NCBI RefSeq assembly: GCF_002705925.1
Contig: NZ_NKRE01000001.1
Coordinates: 3,559,706 to 3,623,705 of the forward strand
DNA from: Mycobacterium ostraviense
GTDB lineage: Bacteria; Actinomycetota; Actinomycetes; Mycobacteriales; Mycobacteriaceae
DNA: 64,000 nt
Reading direction: 5' to 3'
Positions within the stretch are counted from its first letter, which is position 1. Each line of letters opens with the position of its first letter. The notes beneath the pieces are model-generated. The model was not told the DNA's origin and ran no database searches. It saw only the letters and a list, made by a program, of their open reading frames with translations. The position numbers and the translations under genes were made by a program. Positions 19,402 through 28,112 of the stretch are shown in pieces.

Positions 19402-19429
19402 GACGCCCACTGTAATGCGGAGGACTGGC

Positions 19430-20635
19430 ATGACTGAAGCCGTTGATAGGCCAGACGTCGATCTGACCGACGGGACCTTCTACGCCAGTCGTGAGGCGCG
19501 GGCGGCGTACCGGTGGATGCGAGCGCATGAGCCGGTGTTCCGTGACCGCAACGGACTGGCCGCGGCGTCGACCTATCAGGCGGTGATCGACGCCGAACGG
19601 CAGCCCGAGCTGTTCTCCAACGCCGGCGGCATCCGTCCTGACCAGCCGGCCATGCCGATGATGATCGACATGGACGACCCGGCACATCTGTTGCGGCGCA
19701 AGCTCGTTAACGCCGGCTTTACCCGCAAGCGGGTGAAAGACAAGGAGGCCTCGATTGCGGCGTTGTGTGACACGCTGATCGACGCGGTGTGTGAACGCGG
19801 TGAGTGTGACTTCGTGCGGGATCTGGCCGCGCCGCTGCCGATGGCGGTGATCGGCGACATGCTCGGCGTGCGCCCCGAGCAGCGGGACATGTTCTTGCGC
19901 TGGTCGGACGATCTGGTGACGTTTCTGAGTTCCCATGTGTCGCAAGAGGATTTTCAGGTCAGCATGGATGCCTTCGCGGCCTACAACGACTTCACCCGGG
20001 GGACTATCGCCGCGCGTCGTGCGGAGCCGACCGACGATCTGGTCAGCGTGTTGGTGAGTTCTGAGGTCGACGGGGAGCGGCTGAGCGACGACGAGTTGGT
20101 GATGGAGACGCTGCTGATCCTGATCGGCGGCGACGAGACCACCCGGCATACGCTTAGTGGAGGTACCGAGCAGCTGCTGCGCAACCGCGATCAGTGGGAT
20201 TCGCTGGTGGCCGACCCGTCGTTGGTGCCCTCTGCGGTTGAGGAGATGCTGCGCTGGACCTCGCCGGTGAAGAACATGTGCCGAATGTTGACTTGTGATA
20301 CGGACTTTCACGGCACGGCCTTGCGTGCGGGCGAGAAGATGATGCTCTTGTTCGAGTCGGCCAACTTCGACGAGGCGGTTTTCCCGGATGCCGATAGATT
20401 TGACATTCAGCGAAATCCGAACAGTCACTTGGCGTTCGGGTTCGGTACGCATTTCTGCCTGGGCAACCAATTGGCGCGCCTGGAGCTGTCGTTGATGACC
20501 GATCGGTTGCTGCGGCGGCTGCCGGACTTGCGGCTGGCGTCCTCGGATGATGTGTTGCCGTTGCGGCCGGCGAACTTCGTCAGCGGGCTGGAGTCGATGC
20601 CGGTGGTGTTCACTCCTAGTGCGCCGCTGGGTTGA
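19430..20635 (+). CDS. cyp142: steroid C26/C27-hydroxylating cytochrome P450 CYP142
   Basis: P450 that oxidises the terminal methyl of the cholesterol side chain to the acid, backing up CYP125. 401 residues. The haem-binding loop is FGFGTHFCLGNQLAR at about 340 (Cys ligand); the oxygen-activation helix has ILIGGDETTRHTL at about 232; ExxR is EEML-R at about 268. The start at 19430 has GGAGG seven bases before it. In some M. tuberculosis strains CYP142 is intact and can support growth on cholesterol; here the frame is complete. No KstR site lies directly in front of it. Confidence 0.95.
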   Translation: MTEAVDRPDVDLTDGTFYASREARAAYRWMRAHEPVFRDRNGLAAASTYQAVIDAERQPELFSNAGGIRPDQPAMPMMIDMDDPAHLLRRKLVNAGFTRKRVKDKEASIAALCDTLIDAVCERGECDFVRDLAAPLPMAVIGDMLGVRPEQRDMFLRWSDDLVTFLSSHVSQEDFQVSMDAFAAYNDFTRGTIAARRAEPTDDLVSVLVSSEVDGERLSDDELVMETLLILIGGDETTRHTLSGGTEQLLRNRDQWDSLVADPSLVPSAVEEMLRWTSPVKNMCRMLTCDTDFHGTALRAGEKMMLLFESANFDEAVFPDADRFDIQRNPNSHLAFGFGTHFCLGNQLARLELSLMTDRLLRRLPDLRLASSDDVLPLRPANFVSGLESMPVVFTPSAPLG

Positions 20636-20668
20636 GTTGTCGTTGCGGGTGCGTTGCCTGTGTTGCGC

Positions 20669-20724
20669 CGAACGTGTTCTCAGCGCGAGATTTTGGCTCA
20701 TTTTTCGCGCTGACTGCACGCTCG
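20669..20724. repeat. palindromic element A, 3' flank of the DUF559 gene
   Basis: A 56-base imperfect palindrome: outer arms CGAACGTG and CACGCTCG, inner arms TCAGCGCGA and TCGCGCTGA, with a T-rich centre. It overlaps the last codons and stop of the DUF559 gene (20698) and lies in the convergent gap after cyp142. It closely resembles element B at 21593-21649 on the other side of the same gene. Confidence 0.75.
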
Positions 20725-21555
20725 GCGGGCCCAGGCGGCGGCCACGCGGCGCAGGATGCCGCCCGGCACGTCCTCGACGGTGACCCGCACGACGATCCAG
20801 CCAAGATCGGTCAGTGCTTCGAAACGCGCGATGTCCTTGTTGAATTGCCTGCGATCGGTCCGATGATGATCGCCCTCGTACTCGACCGCGACTTTGATGT
20901 CCGCCCAGCCCATGTCGAGTACGCCGACAAGCTCGCCGTACTGCCCGTAAACCGCGATCTGGGTCTGCGGCCGCGGATAGCCGGCGTCGATGAGCAGCAA
21001 CCGCAGCCAGGTCTCGCGCGGTGACTCCGCGCCCGCGTCGACCAGCTTGAGTGCGCTGCGGGCACGCCGGATGTTGCGGTGTCCGTTGTAGCGTTCGGCC
21101 AGCAATTCGGCGTCGGCGACCCGGAATCTGGTTGCTCTGGCGAGCGCGTCGATAGCCGCAACCGCTGTGCCGGCTGGATTTCGGCAGGCGAGGTCGAGGG
21201 CAGTGCGGGCCGGGGTGGTTGCTTGTAGGCCGCCTATCAGCTGGATCTCGTCACTGGCCACGGCGCTCGACCAGGTCAGGATGCCGCGCGGGGGACGGCG
21301 GTAGTCATAGAGCAACTGGGCCGGTGCCCGATGGTCAACCCATTTGGCGCCATGTAGTGCGGAAGCCGAGTGGCCGGCGATAACGCCGCGCCGTCGTGAC
21401 CACAGCCAGGCGGCATGAGCGCGTGTCGTGGCGGTGAGGTCCGTGCCGGGCGGGACGTAGACGTCGGGATGGACCGCGACGTATCGGCTACGTAGCCGAT
21501 ACGGCGTCAGCGCACCCGATACGATCGCTTCACTGCCGATGAAAGGTCCGGTCAC
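20698..21555 (-). CDS. DUF559/Vsr-fold nuclease-like protein, Rv3517-like
   Basis: 285 residues. The N-terminal half (about 1-180) is of the AbiEi/helix-turn-helix-like kind often fused to DUF559: it contains GVIAGHSASALHG and TTPARTALDLAC. The C-terminal half (about 200-285) has the restriction-endonuclease-like core VGVLDMGWADIKVAVEYEGDHHRTD, then IARFEALTDLGW and VRVTVEDV; the Asp, Glu and following acidic residues fit a Vsr-type metal site. GTG start. No steroid function is apparent. It is bracketed by two related palindromes, which suggests a mobile or self-propagating unit. Confidence 0.78.
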   Translation of the reverse strand: MTGPFIGSEAIVSGALTPYRLRSRYVAVHPDVYVPPGTDLTATTRAHAAWLWSRRRGVIAGHSASALHGAKWVDHRAPAQLLYDYRRPPRGILTWSSAVASDEIQLIGGLQATTPARTALDLACRNPAGTAVAAIDALARATRFRVADAELLAERYNGHRNIRRARSALKLVDAGAESPRETWLRLLLIDAGYPRPQTQIAVYGQYGELVGVLDMGWADIKVAVEYEGDHHRTDRRQFNKDIARFEALTDLGWIVVRVTVEDVPGGILRRVAAAWARRACSQREK

Positions 21556-21592
21556 GGACTAGCAGTGTGGCGCGGGGTACCGACAAGGCCGT

Positions 21593-21649
21593 CGAGCGTG
21601 TTCTGGCTGTCGAAATTTTGGCCGAATCCTCGCAGTCAGAACACGCTCG
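21593..21649. repeat. palindromic element B, 5' flank of the DUF559 gene
   Basis: Perfect 13-base inverted arms CGAGCGTGTTCTG and CAGAACACGCTCG at 21593-21605 and 21637-21649 with a 31-base centre that includes AAATTTTGGCC. It lies 38 bases upstream of the DUF559 start and 11 bases after the echA19 stop codon. The arms, length and T-rich core match element A at 20669-20724. Confidence 0.82.
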
Positions 21650-21660
21650 GTGAGGCGGAT

Positions 21661-22506
21661 TCAGCGGTTCTGGAAGTTGGGCTTGCGTTTTTCGGCGAAC
21701 GCCGTCGGGCCTTCCTTGGCGTCATCGGACAGGAAGACCTTGATGCCGATCTGGGTGTCGATCTTGAAGGCGTCGTTTTCGGCCATGCCTTCGGTCTCGC
21801 GGATGGTCCGCAGGATCGCCCTCACGGCGAGCGGGCCGTTGTTTTCGATGGTTTCCGCGATTTCGAGGGCTTTCGTCAGGGCCTGCCCGTCGGGCACTAA
21901 GTAGCCGATCAAACCGATCTCCTTGGCCTCGGCGGCGGTGATGTGGCGTCCAGTCAGCAGCAGGTCGCAGGCCACGGTGTAGGGGATCTGGCGCACCAGT
22001 CGCACCGCAGAGCCGCCCATCGGGTACAGGCTCCACTTGGCCTCGGAAATGCCGAACTTGGCGCTTTCGCCGGCGACGCGGATGTCGGTGCCCTGCAGGA
22101 TCTCGGTGCCGCCGGCGATCGCGGGTCCTTCCACCGCGGCGATCAACGGTTTGGTGAGTCGTCGGCCTTTGAGCAGGGCGTCGATACGCGACGGGTCGTA
22201 GCTGCCGTCCTTGAACGAATCACCCGGCGGCTTCTTGGTTGCCGCCTTGAGATCCATGCCGGCGCAGAAGTAGCCACCGGCCCCGGTGAGGATGGCGCAT
22301 CGGATGTCGGGATCGTTGTCGATGCGGTCCCAGGCCTCGACCATGATCTGCATCATTTCGCTGCTCAGCGCGTTGCGGGCGTGTGGCCGGTTCATCGTCA
22401 CGACGAGGGTGTGGCCGCGCTGCTCGACCAGCGCATCCGGTTCGGGTTCGTTTGCTGGTGCTGCGGCGTTGTCCAGGGCCACGGCTAACCGCCTCTCGCT
22501 CGACAT
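21661..22506 (-). CDS. echA19: enoyl-CoA hydratase EchA19
   Basis: Crotonase-family hydratase acting on steroid enoyl-CoA esters in side-chain beta-oxidation. Oxyanion-hole blocks are CAGMDLKAAT at about 85 and EGPAIAGGTEILQGTD at about 135; the catalytic Glu region is in KFGISEAKWSLYPMGG. 281 residues from the ATG at 22506, versus 263 in Rv3516, owing to an extra N-terminal stretch. I rejected the upstream GTG at 22536 because it falls inside the KstR site. Divergent from fadD19. Confidence 0.92.
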   Translation of the reverse strand: MSSERRLAVALDNAAAPANEPEPDALVEQRGHTLVVTMNRPHARNALSSEMMQIMVEAWDRIDNDPDIRCAILTGAGGYFCAGMDLKAATKKPPGDSFKDGSYDPSRIDALLKGRRLTKPLIAAVEGPAIAGGTEILQGTDIRVAGESAKFGISEAKWSLYPMGGSAVRLVRQIPYTVACDLLLTGRHITAAEAKEIGLIGYLVPDGQALTKALEIAETIENNGPLAVRAILRTIRETEGMAENDAFKIDTQIGIKVFLSDDAKEGPTAFAEKRKPNFQNR

Positions 22507-22528
22507 CGGGCATTCGCTTGTCAAGAAA

Positions 22529-22542
22529 TGTAACACGTTCTA
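22529..22542. promoter_or_regulatory. KstR operator, echA19/fadD19 intergenic
   Basis: TGTAACACGTTCTA fits TNNAACNNGTTNNA. It is 22 bases from the echA19 ATG and 11 bases from the fadD19 GTG, so a single operator can control both genes. The same 14 bases occur at 32874. Confidence 0.87.
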
Positions 22543-22553
22543 GTTTGGGGTCC

Positions 22554-24194
22554 GTGGCCCTCAATATTGCCGATCTCGCCGAGCACGCCATCGACGCGGT
22601 GCCTGACCGGGTAGCCCTCATCTGCGGCGATGAGCAGCTGACCTACGCCCAACTCGAGGAGAAAGCCAACCGCCTGGCGCACTACCTGCTCGACCACGGA
22701 GTGCGGAAGGACGACAAGGTCGGACTGTACTGCCGCAACCGCAACGAGATCGTCATCGCGATGCTCGGCATCGTGAAGGCGGGCGCCATTCTGGTCAACG
22801 TCAACTACCGGTACGTCGAGGGAGAGCTTCGGTATCTGTTCGACAACTCCGACATGGTTGCGCTGGTGCACGAGCGCCAGTACTGCGACCGGGTCGCCAA
22901 CGTGCTACCGGACACACCCAACGTCAAGACGGTCCTCGTCGTCGAGGACGGGAGCGACCAGGACTATCAGCGCTATGGCGGCGTCGAGTTCTACGCGGCG
23001 CTGGAGCAGGGCTCACCTGAGCGGGATTTCGGGGAGCGCAGCTCTGATGACATCTACCTCCTCTACACCGGCGGCACGACCGGATTCCCGAAGGGCGTGA
23101 TGTGGCGCCACGAGGACATCTACCGCGTGCTGTTCGGCGGAACCGACTTCGCCACAGGGAAATTCGTGGAAGACGAATACGACCTAGCGCGTGCAGCCGC
23201 CGCTAATCAGCCGATGATCCGTTATCCGATTCCACCGATGATCCACGGGGCCACCCAGTCGGCCACCTGGATGTCCATCTTCTCCGGTCAAACCACCGTT
23301 CTGGCACCGGAATTCAACGCTGACGAGGTGTGGCGCACTGTTGAGAAGCACAGGGTGAACCTATTGTTCTTTACCGGTGACGCGATGGCCCGGCCGTTAC
23401 TGGATGCGCTTGACCGAGAACACGATTACGATCTGTCGTCGCTGTTCCTGCTGGCCAGCACCGCGGCGCTGTTCTCACCGAGCATCAAGCAGAAACTGCT
23501 CGAGCTGCTTCCCAATCGGGTTATTACCGACTCAATTGGTTCGTCGGAGACCGGGTTTGGCGGTACCAGCATCGTCGCCGCTGGCGCGTCGCAGAACGGG
23601 GGCCCGCGAGTCACTATCGACCACCGGACCGTCGTCCTCGACGAGGCCGGCAACGAGGTGAAGCCCGGTTCCGGGGTGCGTGGCATGATCGCGAAGAAAG
23701 GCAACATTCCGGTCGGCTATTACAAGGACGAGAAGAAGACGGCCGAGACGTTCAAGACCATTAACGGTGTGCGGTATGCGATTCCGGGCGACTACGCCAT
23801 GGTCGAGGCGGACGGAACGGTCACCATGCTGGGCCGCGGCTCCGTGTCGATCAACAGCGGCGGCGAGAAAATTTATCCCGAAGATGTCGAGGCAGCGCTG
23901 AAGGGCCATCCCGACGTCTTCGACGCTCTGGTGGTCGGGGTGCCCGATCCCCGCTACGGCCAGCAGGTGGCGGCCGTGGTGCAGGCCCGGCCCGGGTGCC
24001 GCCCGTCGCTGGCCGAGTTGGACGGCTTTGTGCGCTCTCAGATCGCGGGATACAAAGTGCCGCGCCGCATTTGGTTCGTCGACGAGGTGAAGCGGTCACC
24101 TGCCGGTAAGCCGGATTACCGCTGGGCCAAGGAGCAGACCGAGGCTCGGCCGGCCGACGACGTGCGGGCCGGTCAGGTGACGACTGGGGCGTAA
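22554..24194 (+). CDS. fadD19: steroid-CoA ligase FadD19
   Basis: Acyl-CoA synthetase that activates the C26 carboxyl of cholesterol-derived side chains. 546 residues. AMP-binding motif YLLYTGGTTGFPKGVMW at about 163, then IGSSETGFGG (A5-type motif) at about 325, PGDYAMVEADGT (A8 region) and the C-terminal catalytic Lys in RSPAGKPDYRWAK. The GTG at 22554, right after the KstR site, gives the N-terminus of Rv3515c (VALNIADLAEHAIDAVPDR). A larger open frame begins upstream but runs through the divergent echA19 gene. Confidence 0.94.
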   Translation: MALNIADLAEHAIDAVPDRVALICGDEQLTYAQLEEKANRLAHYLLDHGVRKDDKVGLYCRNRNEIVIAMLGIVKAGAILVNVNYRYVEGELRYLFDNSDMVALVHERQYCDRVANVLPDTPNVKTVLVVEDGSDQDYQRYGGVEFYAALEQGSPERDFGERSSDDIYLLYTGGTTGFPKGVMWRHEDIYRVLFGGTDFATGKFVEDEYDLARAAAANQPMIRYPIPPMIHGATQSATWMSIFSGQTTVLAPEFNADEVWRTVEKHRVNLLFFTGDAMARPLLDALDREHDYDLSSLFLLASTAALFSPSIKQKLLELLPNRVITDSIGSSETGFGGTSIVAAGASQNGGPRVTIDHRTVVLDEAGNEVKPGSGVRGMIAKKGNIPVGYYKDEKKTAETFKTINGVRYAIPGDYAMVEADGTVTMLGRGSVSINSGGEKIYPEDVEAALKGHPDVFDALVVGVPDPRYGQQVAAVVQARPGCRPSLAELDGFVRSQIAGYKVPRRIWFVDEVKRSPAGKPDYRWAKEQTEARPADDVRAGQVTTGA

Positions 24195-24264
24195 TTTGGG
24201 CCTGGTGCGGCTTTGCCCGAGCTGAGGCGGCGAATGCGTGAGTGACGTTGTGGGGTAAGGTAAT

Positions 24265-25355
24265 TCAGGTCCGGCTGGGTGGGCTCCGCGTTACACCGCG
24301 ACGGGGCGCCCTGTATTTCCGGATCGGCTGGTTAGGGGCTCGTTTGGGCGCGCAATATGCGGCGGGTCGGGTGTTCTTGCGCTCGTAACCTGATCGCCTT
24401 GAATGCCGGGCGCTGACCCGGTGCGAGTGGTCGTGCGCGACGCCGTTAGCGCGTCTCCGTGTTCGTGGGCGTCGGCTGTTGTGTCCGGGTAGGCGGCCGC
24501 CGGCACCGCCGCCCCCGAACAACACCTCGCCGTTTCCGCCGGCGCCGCCGGCCCCCCACAAGAAGCCGCCGTTTCCGCCCGCCCCACCGGTACCCCCGCC
24601 GTCGCCGCCTGCGCCGCCGGGCCCGCCGGCACCGATCAGCCATTCGCCGCGGCCCCCGGCGCCGCCGGCGCCGCCGCCGATCCCGCCGATTCCGCCGGCG
24701 CCGCCGCCGCCGAACAAGAACCCGCCGTTGCCGCCCGCCCCACCGGCGCCGGCACCGGTCCCGCCGGTGCCGCCTTGGCCGCCGAAGCCAAGCAGCCACC
24801 CGCCGTTGCCGCCGGCCCCGCCGTTGGCGCCAATTCCGCCGGCGCCACCCGTGCCGCCGTTGCCCCACAGCCCCGCCGACCCACCGGCGCCACCGGCCTG
24901 TCCGGGGGCTCCGGCTGCACCATTACCGCCCGCTGCCGAACAAGATGCCGCCGTCCCCGCCGGCGCCGCCGGGAACCGTCGCATCGGCGCCGTTGCCGAT
25001 CAGCGGTCGGCCCAGCAACAGCTGGGTCGGCGCGTTCAGGAGGTTGAGCACATCCTGCTCGAGGGTCTGCAACGGTGACGCGTTGGCGGCTTCCGCGAAG
25101 GCGTAAGCCCCCGCACCCGCATTCACGGCCTGCAAAAACCGGGCGTGAAACGCCGCGGCCTGAGCACTGATCGCCTGGTATTCCCGGCCGTATGCGCCAA
25201 ATAATTCCGCAATGCGCGCCGACACACTCATCGGTTGCCGCGGCCAGGACCTCCGTCGTCGACGTGGCCGCGGCTGCGTTGGCCGCACCGATGGTTGAAC
25301 CGAGGTTGGTCAGATCCTCGGCGGCTGCGGCGATTATGTCCGGGGAGACGAGCAC
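24265..25355 (-). pseudogene. PE_PGRS gene broken by two frameshifts
   Basis: Reads as a PE domain (LVSPDIIAAAAEDLTNLGSTIG, then SVSARIAELFGAYGREYQAISAQ) followed by the linker LLLGRPLIGNGADATVPGG and a Gly-Gly-Ala PGRS region, but spread over three frames. One extra base lies near 25227 (between ATDE and VSARI) and one in the CCC run near 24929-24931. After the PGRS part the frame ends in a short non-repetitive tail at 24265. Both indels are single bases, so either a real pseudogene or assembly errors in GC-rich repeats. PE_PGRS genes also lie next to fadD19 in M. tuberculosis. Confidence 0.8.
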
Positions 25356-25704
25356 GTGCGCCGTGACGGAAGCTCCAACCGTTTGGGAAACGTCGGCAAC
25401 GACCGCCCCCCGCGGCGTCGCTAGGTCGGCATCTTATCTACCGAGCGTCTAGCATGTGGGCCGTTTTTCGTCTATTAGTATGGTTGCGATAGCCTCTAGC
25501 CGAGTATCAGTTTTCGCCATATAAGCAGTCCGGTACTACACCCTTGATACTTAGGGAAATAGTGACGGTACGAATCTGTCGCCGGGATCGAGGTTCGCGC
25601 AGCCGGAGGCGGTCGAAACCCGATCAGGGCCCCACGGGATCGGAGCGGGGGACAGACCGCCGCCGCACGAAAACGTCGGCAGGGCGTCTACAGTTCGAAG
25701 CGCG
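25356..25704. other. 350-bp AT-richer intergenic region
   Basis: Between the divergent PE_PGRS remnant and the amidohydrolase gene. The stretch 25455-25560 is markedly richer in A and T than its surroundings. No convincing gene, RNA or KstR motif was seen. It probably holds the promoters of both flanking genes. Confidence 0.5.
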
Positions 25705-26544
25705 ATGACGATCGATGTGTGGATGCAGCACCCGACCCAGCGGTTCCTGCGCAGCGACATGTTGGCCTCGCTTCGGCGCTGGACCGGTGGGTCCATACCC
25801 GATACCGAAATCCCCATCTCGGCAACCCTTGCGGTGATGGACGCCGCCGGCGTCGACCTCGGCGTGCTCAGCGCGTGGCGCGGGCCCAACGGCCAGGACC
25901 TGATCTCCAACGACGAGGTCGCCGCTTGGGTCGCCGCGCACCCGGACAGGTTTGCCGGCCTGGCGACAGCCGACCTGGACCGGCCTATGGCGGCGGTTCG
26001 GGAACTGCGGCGCCGAGTGCGCGACGACGGTTTCGTCGGTCTGCGGGTGGTGCCCTGGCTGTGGAACGCGCCGCCCACCGACCGTCGCTACTACCCGTTG
26101 TTCGCCGAGTGCGTCGAGTTGGCCGTGCCGTTCTGCACCCAGGTCGGTCACACCGGCCCGTTGCGGCCATCGGAAACCGGACGCCCGATTCCCTATATCG
26201 ATCAGGTGGCGCTGGACTTTCCGGAGTTGGTGATCGTGTGCGGGCATGTCGGCTATCCGTGGACCGAGGAGATGGTCGCGGTGGCCCGCAAGCACGAAAA
26301 CGTCTACATCGACACCTCCGCCTACACCATCAAGCGGCTGCCGCAGGAGCTGGTGAGCTTCATGAAAACCGGTACCGGACAACGCAAGGTCTTGTTCGGC
26401 ACCAACTATCCGATGATCGCCCATTCGCACGCCCTGGCCGGCCTCGACGAACTCGGTCTCAGCGATGACGCGCGACGAGACTTCCTGCACCGCAACGCCG
26501 AACGCGTCTTCGGGGAGCTGGCACGAGGAAAGGTGAACCCATGA
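25705..26544 (+). CDS. amidohydrolase-2 family protein, Rv3510c-like
   Basis: 279-residue metal-dependent hydrolase or decarboxylase of the amidohydrolase-related group (ACMS-decarboxylase-like TIM barrel). Visible blocks: PFCTQVGHTGPL at about 137 (metal-region His), DFPELVIVCGHVGYPW at about 172 and a final KVLFGTNYPM at about 231, where a catalytic Asp usually follows FG but Asn is present here. The stop overlaps the ilvX start (ATGA at 26541-26544), so the two act together. No KstR site precedes it. Substrate unknown. Confidence 0.87.
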   Translation: MTIDVWMQHPTQRFLRSDMLASLRRWTGGSIPDTEIPISATLAVMDAAGVDLGVLSAWRGPNGQDLISNDEVAAWVAAHPDRFAGLATADLDRPMAAVRELRRRVRDDGFVGLRVVPWLWNAPPTDRRYYPLFAECVELAVPFCTQVGHTGPLRPSETGRPIPYIDQVALDFPELVIVCGHVGYPWTEEMVAVARKHENVYIDTSAYTIKRLPQELVSFMKTGTGQRKVLFGTNYPMIAHSHALAGLDELGLSDDARRDFLHRNAERVFGELARGKVNP

Positions 26545-28088
26545 ACGGTGCTCAAGCTCTGATCAGCACTCTGGTCGACGGCGGTGTCGAGGTGTGCTTC
26601 GCGAACCCCGGCACGTCGGAGATGCACTTCGTGGCGGCATTGGACGACGTTCCGCAAATGCGCGGTGTGCTAACGCTTTTCGAAGGTGTGGCCACCGGTG
26701 CGGCCGACGGCTACGCCCGCATCGCGGACCGGCCGGCTGCGGTGCTGCTGCACCTGGGTCCCGGACTGGGCAACGGTCTGGCAAACCTACACAACGCGCG
26801 GCGCGCGCGGGTGCCGATGGTAGTCGTCGTCGGCGACCACGCGACCTATCACAAAAAGTACGACGCCCCATTGGAATCCGACATCGATGCGCTGGCCGGC
26901 ACCGTGTCGGGATGGGTGCGCCGCACACAGGCCGCCGCTGACGTCGGAACCGATACCGCCGACGCGGTCGCCGCAAGCCGGTTGGGTCCGCAGATCTCGA
27001 CGCTGATCCTGCCCGCCGACGCCTCCTGGTCGGAGGGCGCCGCGCCGGCCGCCCCGGTTGTGGAGCGGCCGGCGGCGACCGGTAAGGACCCGGGGCCGGT
27101 AGCCAACGTGTTGCGCTCCGGAGAACCCGTGATGTTGCTGATCGGCGGGGACGCCACCCGCGGCCCGGGATTGGCCGCGGCCGCCCGGATCGCCGAGGCC
27201 ACCGGGGCGCGCTGGTTGTGTGAGACGTTTCCGACCCGGCTGGAGCGCGGCGCCGGCGTGCCCGCCGTGGAGCGCCTCGCGTACTTCGCGGAAGCAGCGA
27301 CGGCACAGTTGAACGGGGCCAAGCATCTGGTGCTGGCCGGCGCGAAGTCGCCGGTGTCGTTTTTCGCCTACCCCGGCATGCCCAGCGATCTGGTGCCGGC
27401 CGGATGTGCGGTGCATCTGCTCGCCGAGCCCAGGGGAGCGGCGGACGCCCTGGTCGCGCTGGCCGACGAGTTGGCACCGGGCACCCGCGCGCCGGTGGCG
27501 GCCGCGTCGCGTCCGCAACTTCCGACGGGTCCGCTGACGTCGGCGTCGGCGGCCGAGGTGATCGGCGCGCTGATGCCCGATCGGGCGATCGTCGTCGACG
27601 AATCCAACACTTCGGGTCTGCTGCTGGCACAAGCCACCGCCGGGGCGCCGGCTCATGACTGGCTGACGCTGACCGGCGGGGCGATCGGCTACGGCATCCC
27701 GGCGGCGGTGGGTGCCGCGGTCGCCGCTCCCGATCGTCCGGTGCTGTGCCTGCAATCCGACGGGTCGGCGATGTACACGATTTCGGGATTGTGGACCCAG
27801 GCGCGGGAAAACCTCGACGTCACCACCGTCATCTACAACAACGGCGCCTACGACATCCTGCGGATCGAGTTGCAGCGCGTCGGCGCCGGATCCGCTCCCG
27901 GCCCCAAGGCGCTGAATCTACTCGACATATCGCCCCCCAGAATGGATTTCGTCAAGATGGCCGAGGGCATGGGTGTGCCGGCGCGGCGCGTCACCACCTG
28001 TGAGGAGTTCGCCGACGCCCTGCGTGCCGCCGTTGCCGAACCCGGACCGCACCTGATCGACGCGATGGTGCCGTCGCTGTTGGGATAA
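26541..28088 (+). CDS. ilvX: thiamine-diphosphate enzyme IlvX
   Basis: 515 residues, acetolactate-synthase-like three-domain ThDP enzyme. The conserved cofactor-activating Glu is in NPGTSEMHFVAALD at about 24; the ThDP/Mg motif is present as SDGSAMYTISGLW followed by YNNGAYDILR at about 410-435, with SDG in place of GDG. Acetolactate synthase identity is by homology to Rv3509c only; gene pairing with an amidohydrolase and no regulatory subunit argues for another 2-oxo acid or benzoylformate-type reaction. Confidence 0.92.
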   Translation: MNGAQALISTLVDGGVEVCFANPGTSEMHFVAALDDVPQMRGVLTLFEGVATGAADGYARIADRPAAVLLHLGPGLGNGLANLHNARRARVPMVVVVGDHATYHKKYDAPLESDIDALAGTVSGWVRRTQAAADVGTDTADAVAASRLGPQISTLILPADASWSEGAAPAAPVVERPAATGKDPGPVANVLRSGEPVMLLIGGDATRGPGLAAAARIAEATGARWLCETFPTRLERGAGVPAVERLAYFAEAATAQLNGAKHLVLAGAKSPVSFFAYPGMPSDLVPAGCAVHLLAEPRGAADALVALADELAPGTRAPVAAASRPQLPTGPLTSASAAEVIGALMPDRAIVVDESNTSGLLLAQATAGAPAHDWLTLTGGAIGYGIPAAVGAAVAAPDRPVLCLQSDGSAMYTISGLWTQARENLDVTTVIYNNGAYDILRIELQRVGAGSAPGPKALNLLDISPPRMDFVKMAEGMGVPARRVTTCEEFADALRAAVAEPGPHLIDAMVPSLLG

Positions 28089-28092
28089 CCCC

Positions 28093-28112
28093 CGGGCGCG
28101 TCACTGCCCGGT
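28093..28112. terminator. hairpin between convergent ilvX and hydrolase
   Basis: CCGGGC and GCCCGG arms (6 bp) with an 8-base loop, four bases after the ilvX stop and covering the last codons of the opposing gene. No U-tract. A possible terminator for ilvX. Confidence 0.45.

Noticed and set aside
18998..20719. 573-residue minus-strand frame opposite cyp142
   Set aside because: Its start part is antisense to cyp142; it only fuses to a wrong frame of the acetoacetate-decarboxylase-like gene.
24459..25106. Arg/Pro-rich plus-strand frames opposite the PE_PGRS gene
   Set aside because: They are the complement of a Gly-Gly-Ala PGRS region, not independent proteins.
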